Source of the DNA: Ctenosaura bakeri
Taxonomy: Eukaryota > Chordata > Lepidosauria > Squamata > Iguanidae
Direction of reading: 5' to 3'
Assembly (NCBI GenBank): GCA_948474755.1
Contig: CAOLHI010000351.1
Coordinates: 186,001 to 250,000 of the forward strand
Length of the DNA stretch: 64,000 nt
The notes beneath the pieces are model-generated. The model did no database searches. It worked only from the letters and a program-made list of their open reading frames with translations, and was not told where the DNA came from. Of this stretch, positions 58,791 through 64,000 are shown piece by piece. Numbering within the stretch: position 1 is the first letter of the stretch; every line of letters begins with the position of its first letter. Made by a program: the position numbers and the translations under genes.

Positions 58791-60410
58791 TCTGACTTAA
58801 AAGAGATGCATAACTCTTTCTTCCCCCTTTTTAAAGCAAGTCACATATTCAGAAGTTAATCTCTGCAGGCGTTGAACTCCAGAGTTTAATTCATATCTGG
58901 TAGCTTATGAAAAGTACTTAAATTGAAACTCTGTTATATGGTTGCTTTTGACTTGAACCTAGCTAGTGCTTTTCTGTCCTTCAGTTCCCATATGCTGTTA
59001 AGACTCCTTGCTTTAAATATTTTGTCCCATCCTTAACTCAGCAATGATGATCTCTACTCTGAAATAGTTTGCCCACAGCTTTTCAGGTCACCTATGTGGA
59101 AATTAAAAGAAGATGAAATACAGTTAGCCTTCAACTGCTGCAGCCCCTATTTTATGCCTTAATATTACATTAGTGCTGTTACCTCAAGTGTCCCCATTAA
59201 TCCTAATTCATTGTCATTCCTAACAGCAGTTACTGCATTTCTCTTCCTTCTGGAAAATGTATAAATTTCTTTTTCAGAGGCTTTGCCATGAAGGGGGAAA
59301 AAGCTAACAAATATAGATGATGAAATTATCCTGGAGCAGAGGCAACATGCTTGTCTGAGATTCAGATTGACAGTCAAGTCTCTGTGGGCCCAGAAAGTTG
59401 CTGCCTTTCAACTATTCAGCTGTCAATAATGAGTGAATCTAAAAATTGCTGTTGACCCCGCTGAGTACTGAGAAATTTGAAAGGTATGCAGGAGAGGGAA
59501 AAGTAACTTAAGAAATTAAAAAGAGTCGGGGGGGGGGGAATCAGAAACCAAAAGTGACTTGGAGAGGAGGAAAGTGGTTGAAATTTGTATTTAAAAATAA
59601 AAAACCTTGTTTGATTACAATTACCATTTTTATTGGATTCTGTTGGCTGTTGTCAACTTTATTAGATGAAACAGTGCAACATTGTGAAGTAAATAGAAAT
59701 CATTTTCAGGAAACAAGATCAGAAATACAAGAGCCTATCAATATAAAAACAAGAGAACCATCTATATCTTCAGCAGGGAAATAGTGCTGAGTGACTCAAG
59801 AACAAATGTGATGCTACTTCCCGGACCTCTGTGTTAAATGAAAATTAGCCCCTAATACAACTTTGAGGAAGAATCTCCTTCTTCCCTCAAATATATTTTC
59901 ATCCCCTGCCGCTCCAACTCCATGTTTGCCCCTTTCCTTCCACATAGCTCCATTCTCTGTTTCTTCCTTGCTGAAAGATCACCCCTCTGAAGGGTCCTCC
60001 TTCAACTGACCCCTACCAACAGCCATTCAGTCAGGCTAGAGGGAGAGGGAGAGAAAATGGCAATCCACAAACCCAGACAAGAAACAAGTTCCTCATCTCC
60101 CTTTCATTTTTACTCACATTTCTCATAGATGATACATTTCTCTAGGCTAAAGGATAAAGAATTATTTAAATGAATAAATTATATTTATTTTTTATGTTTT
60201 TTTTCCCCACATGGCAGATTCAGATTCAGCTACACACAAAGAAGAAGCTCAAGAACTGCAGAAAGATACGTCACCATCTTAATCTCATGGTTAGGTGTGT
60301 AAACTTCATTGGCTGAAAATGTACATGATGCAGATGATGTGCACAAAGTTAGAAAGGGCACACACATTAAAGTCCCCTTGAAACTGGAGGAAAAGACTAG
60401 GGCCATTTCC
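58791..60410. other. Unassigned sequence
   Basis: No gene was recognised. A G run lies at about 59529-59538 and a T-rich stretch near 60190-60206. Confidence 0.5.
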
Positions 60411-60554
60411 ACATGGAACTGTTATAGCACTATAATTCCACTTTCAACATCCTATGGAATCCTGGGGTTTGCAGTTTTGAGAGGGGCTGGCTGGATTCCA
60501 TAGGATGTTGAAAGTGGAATCATAGCACTATAACAGTCTCGTGCGGAAATGGCC
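60411..60554. mobile_element. Family C palindromic MITE, best-preserved copy, with 3-bp target duplication
   Basis: Perfect canonical ends GGCCATTTCC and GGAAATGGCC are flanked by TAG on both sides (60408-60410 and 60555-60557). The arms pair over about 60 bp (ACTGTTATAGCACTATAATT against ATCATAGCACTATAACAGT), leaving a short loop. Total length is 144 bp. Confidence 0.92.
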
Positions 60555-61138
60555 TAGGCCTTGCCTTCCATGTATAGAAAAGATGTAATTCTTCAGCTGT
60601 TCTGAGAGTATGTCAGGGACATGGGAGATTTTGGATCCTGTGGATCCACAGCCTGTTCTGATACATCCAATGAACATCTATGGAGCACCTCTTTTTTGTA
60701 CTCTCTGGAGTCTTATCATCACCATCATTTAAAAAAACATTGTCTTCATACCTTTCCACAGCTTGACAGAGAAGGTGTGTAAGCTTTGTTCTCCCTTTCT
60801 AAGGATAGACCTCTCTCTGTGCCTTCAGAAGTAAAAAACTTATCTCTCCTCCCATGCCCTGAGATGAACTAGCCGTAGTCCTGTGCATTTCTACTCAGAA
60901 ATAAAGCCTTACTGGAACTTACTCCCAAGTCACTGCTCATAGGATTACATCTTTAATGTATGTATTTATTTAATGTCCTCTATGAATTCATTCTGGTTAA
61001 TATCAGTTTTAACTTTATTTATTTATATGTTTCTCCAAGGAGATTCATTTAAGAGTAGAGCTGGACTTTGCTCATTAGCAGCTCCAGCTCTCAATGCAGG
61101 GCAAAAAATTAAGCAGATCTCTCCAATTATAGTGGAGG
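60555..61138. other. Unassigned sequence with a family E repeat
   Basis: A family E copy lies at 60879-60955 (TTTCTACTCAGAAATAAAGC, then GGAACTTACTCCCAAGTCAC). No gene was recognised in the remainder. Confidence 0.5.
60879..60955. mobile_element. Family E short palindromic repeat, intact copy
   Basis: TGTGCATTTCTACTCAGAAA is mirrored by TTACTCCCAAGTCACTGCTC and ends ATAGGATTACA. It is the most complete copy in the window. Confidence 0.6.
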
Positions 61139-61481
61139 CAATGGCATCACTAAGGATGGTGTCATACAGTGCAGTAAATCATCGTGTCACCCACATGGAG
61201 CCTTTTCCATCCAAGAACTGGGATTCCAGGGGTCTTGGTGTACTGCCAGGGGGACCCATATCCTGGGCATCCTGATCTACTCACCTGACTCCATGCACAC
61301 GAAGACACAGGGGATTTCACCCAGTCATAAGAAAAAAGAGGGTCAGTTATCCTACATGAAGCAACATGGAATCTTGAGGAAGAAAGAAAAAGGGGGTACA
61401 CAGTCATTTTAGTGTAATCCCCCTCTGATGGTCCCACCTGCTACAGTCCATACCCCCTGCACTCTCCTAGTGATACCACTG
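61139..61481. mobile_element. hAT-like non-autonomous element
   Basis: The left end CAATGGCATCACTAAGG and the right end CCTAGTGATACCACTG are inverted repeats of the form CARTGGYATCACTARGG, close to the CAGTGGCGTCACTAGGG ends of known hAT-type MITEs. I could not find a convincing 8-bp target duplication. The 343-bp interior has no transposase. Confidence 0.65.
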
Positions 61482-61980
61482 CAAGAAGAGATGATGCTTT
61501 GCAGGTCTTCTGTTAGCAGCAGGCAAGCAATTTAACGATTTTTCCAAGTTTGTTGGATCCTCATGGCAGTCTTCCATTTACTATAGCTTGAGTTTGTCCT
61601 TCCTTCATTTTAGCTGTACCAATCCAGTTCCATCCTTACTATGTATTTATTGAGTGAGTGACTCCTTATGTTGGTGCCCATACTAGAAGCACTCTGACTG
61701 TCTTCTAGTGAACAGCACCCATGGTTTCTTCAGCCATTCAGTATTTCCCTTCTGTTTAGAAAACACAACTTCCTGCTATTTGGCCATAGCAGAAAAGTAT
61801 AAGTGGAAAAACCATGGAAGAGCCCTTGAATTTTATGAAAAGCCTTTGATTCACATGTTTGACTCTTGGTTTCTCCAGATAGGTCTGGAAAAATTGTCTG
61901 AAATCCTGGTGGAGAGAGTACTGAAAAGCATGTATATAAGTAGGAAACAAAAAGGACTATTCCAGCCTTTTGGAGATACT
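61482..61980. other. Unassigned sequence
   Basis: No gene was recognised. The 147-codon frame at 61708-62151 runs from here into the family A element, and its second half is transposon sequence. Confidence 0.5.
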
Positions 61981-62438
61981 CGCCTTTTCTGCACCGGGCA
62001 AAAGAATCGCCCCACGCCACTACTCACCGAAACTTTCAGCTCCCTGGTTCGGTCCACGGCACTCTGGAGCAGTGCATGCTCATCAATATGCACTGCTCTG
62101 GCGTCCCAAATGACAGCTTCCGGTTGGTCAAGGGTCTCGACCAACCACTGAAGCTCGCCAGCCTAAAGCCTACCCCCAGGCAGATCTCAGGCTCTCATTG
62201 GTGCGAGCCTGCGAATCTGCATAAGGGGGCAGGCTCGCAGTGGCGCGCTGTGTGCTTTTGAAAGACCAAAAGAAACAGGTCTTTCAAAAGTACGCTGGAG
62301 GACCACTTGGGGTCGTTCCGGACTGGACTGAGGTATGGATCTACCTTAAATAGGTCCGACCCAGTCCGGTCCGAGGTGCAGACGTTCTCCTTGGAGGACA
62401 AACTGCATCGTTTCAAAAACCTCATGTGGAAAAGGGCT
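61981..62438 (+). mobile_element. Family A GC-rich transposon, copy 5 (diverged)
   Basis: Eroded ends CGCCTTTTCTGCACCGGG and CATGTGGAAAAGGGCT lack a clear target duplication. The interior is diagnostic: GGCGTCCCAAATGACAGCTT, CTGAAGCTCGCCAGCC, GGCAGATC, a central hairpin TTTTGAAAGACC...GGTCTTTCAAAA (about 62254-62289) and a GTTCTCCTTGGAGGAC palindrome near the right end. Confidence 0.8.
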
Positions 62439-62552
62439 GTGTCTCCAGCGCCAGAGATTTCTGTTGAATGCCCCTGAAAAAGGCCTTTTCTCAAATAAGC
62501 TGAAATGCATTGGACTTTTTAAAGGAATAAATAGTTAACCATCTATTATCAT

Positions 62553-62983
62553 GGCCCTTTTTGCACGTTTTTTTTTTTTTTTGCGCGAGCACCGCTTGAG
62601 CACCGCACAAATGGGAGCGCCGCTGTGCACGACGCACTCCCACTTGCGCGGCGCTTACGAGGCTGGAGCGGGGCGGGGCATATTTTTTGATTTTTGGCTT
62701 TAAGCCGAAAATAGCTCGCACTCGCACAATGCTCGTGCCACGCTCACGCACTTACTTCCGTGTGGTGCGTTGGCGAGCTGGCCAGGAAGCGCTTCCTTTC
62801 CCTGCAGAGCCTACAGCTCCCACAGTGCTCTGCGGAAGGAAGCAAGGGGCGCTCGTGCGACGGTCGCGTCATCACGAAGCGCCCTGCGGAAGGAAGGAGG
62901 GGGAAGCAGCAGCGTCGCAAAAGAGGCTTCTCGCGCGAGATGGCCTCCCCTGTCGTGGGAGAAGATACGACGCGAAAAGGGCC
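62553..62983 (-). mobile_element. Family B GC-rich transposon, copy 2, with 3-bp target duplication
   Basis: Ends are GGCCCTTTTTGCACG and GACGCGAAAAGGGCC, with CAT on both sides (62550-62552 and 62984-62986). It is the reverse of the copy at 49958. A T run at about 62569-62582 replaces part of the left end. The central hairpin is ATTTTTGGCTTTAAGCCGAAAAT-like (about 62690-62712). Very high CpG content and GCGC repeats persist. CTACAGCTCCCACAGTGCTC (62811-62830) resembles a ZNF143/THAP11 site. Six overlapping GC-driven frames occur on both strands, and none is conserved with the other copy. Confidence 0.9.
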
Positions 62984-62986
62984 CAT

Positions 62987-64000
62987 GTGAAGCTTGTTTC
63001 CTTTTTATTTTCTGAAATCCTTGCGGGTCACTGACACACACAATAAACTATATGGGGTAAAAGGACCTGTAGATTCAGAGGCAACTTCATATGTTCCTAT
63101 GTAACTACTGATCTTGAAAAAATAGAAGCATAAAATACTATTCTTGTATTCATATGAAACTAATCTAATAGTAGATATGCATGGAACATCTGATTAATTG
63201 TCTCTGCTTCCATTTTTCAAAACAAAAAATATTTTAACCACTATATCAGAGGGTAAATCTACATAGCAGCATCTGCCAGTTTTCTACTGTTGTAGAAGAA
63301 AGACACGCTTCAGTGACAATAACATGTAAGTTGCAAAAGAAGATCTCTGTGAAACAATCCCTGAAGTGAAAAATAGCTGCTGCCAGCCATGTAAAAATAG
63401 CTGCTCCTTCAATCATTCATTTAGATTGAGGAATGGGTCACTGGAAAAACTGTTGTCCATAATGAATGAAGAGGCCTAAATTATGAGCATACTGGAAGCA
63501 TTTAGAAATATTGACATGTTTTATAATGTAAGCATGGGAAGCATTTTTTTAATTGCAAGGAGCTTTTTTGTTTTCCTGGGGCCACAGGTGCTGATCTAGA
63601 TTCTAGAAGTGACGGTGATGAGTTGAAGTGTCATATCAGCTGAAGATGAAAAACTACTGCATACTCAAACAGAAACATTGCACACACATATTAATCAGCA
63701 TTACAGGCTCCCTTGTAAGTCTCTCTTCCTGAATATCAGTTTGTACGATAATTTCAGGCTCATCTGAAAGTGGTTTCTAACAGCTTAAACTGAAAATGTG
63801 CTAAACATCTGAGAAATTTCTTGAATTTTCTTGTAGCTATGACGGCTAGCCTACCATTTCCTTTCCTTCATTAGTTCCTATTGAGGGAACTATGCAGATA
63901 GCTATGAGCCTGCTTCCAAGACAAATTAAATATCCACTCAGACATAGGGATTTTTTTTTTAAGATGGCTTTCCTGTTTGCTGTCCTCCAGCTGTGGAACC
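62987..64000. other. Unassigned AT-rich sequence
   Basis: No gene or named repeat was recognised up to the window edge. Confidence 0.5.

Noticed and set aside
61708..62151. 147-codon plus-strand frame
   Set aside because: The second half is family A transposon sequence, and the first half has no protein-like pattern.
62491..63041. Six GC-rich overlapping frames
   Set aside because: These are shadows of family B copy 2, without conserved protein sequence.

Overview
This window reads as non-coding DNA from a squamate reptile genome, most likely a lizard. The evidence is the repeat mixture: tRNA-derived SINEs with a Bov-B-type 3' tail (the Sauria SINE layout), a Bov-B LINE fragment, CR1, L2 and L1 LINE remnants, and many short palindromic DNA transposons. 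The DNA is AT-rich and CpG-poor except inside two families of GC-rich mobile elements. I recognise no host protein-coding exon, tRNA, rRNA or snRNA gene. Nearly all open frames are short, lie in repeats or simple sequence, and look like chance. The only recognisable proteins are broken reverse transcriptases of LINEs. The window could be intergenic or part of a very large intron.

Layout. 1-2.5 kb: unplaced sequence with microsatellites, then a Bov-B fragment on the minus strand. 3-5.3 kb: a GC-rich transposon (family A), an L2 tail, a SINE tail and a CR1 end that carries a small palindromic MITE. 6-9.3 kb: a Sauria SINE, a 5S-rRNA-derived SINE and an AAAG microsatellite. 11.2-11.8, 25.2-25.9 and 29.9-31.7 kb: copies of one LTR-like family on the minus strand, the last apparently one copy nested in another. 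12.8-18.6 kb: a MITE, a second family A copy, an L2 fragment and a Tigger-like element. 21.6-24.6 kb: a CR1 3' end, a fresh-looking 44-bp tandem duplication, a MITE, and a SINE with perfect target duplications. 27.7 kb: a tRNA-derived SINE with an L2-like tail. 32-40 kb: more SINEs, a CR1 end, a GAA/GGA microsatellite and L2 fragments. 44.4-46.5 kb: a CR1 body split by a family A element, followed by a SINE.

46.97-50.55 kb: a 5'-truncated L1 with a 12-bp target duplication that was later hit by two GC-rich transposons. 50.8-51.2 kb: a three-unit minisatellite-like array. 52-64 kb: L2 and CR1 fragments, MITEs, a second 5S-derived SINE, a hAT-like element, and one more copy of each GC-rich family.

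The most interesting pattern is a group of non-autonomous transposon families (called A, B, C and D here). They share GGCCnTTTCC-like ends and duplicate exactly 3 bp of target. Families A and B are CpG-rich with a central hairpin; C and D are almost entirely palindromic. Their nesting in L1, CR1 and another repeat gives a relative order of insertion.
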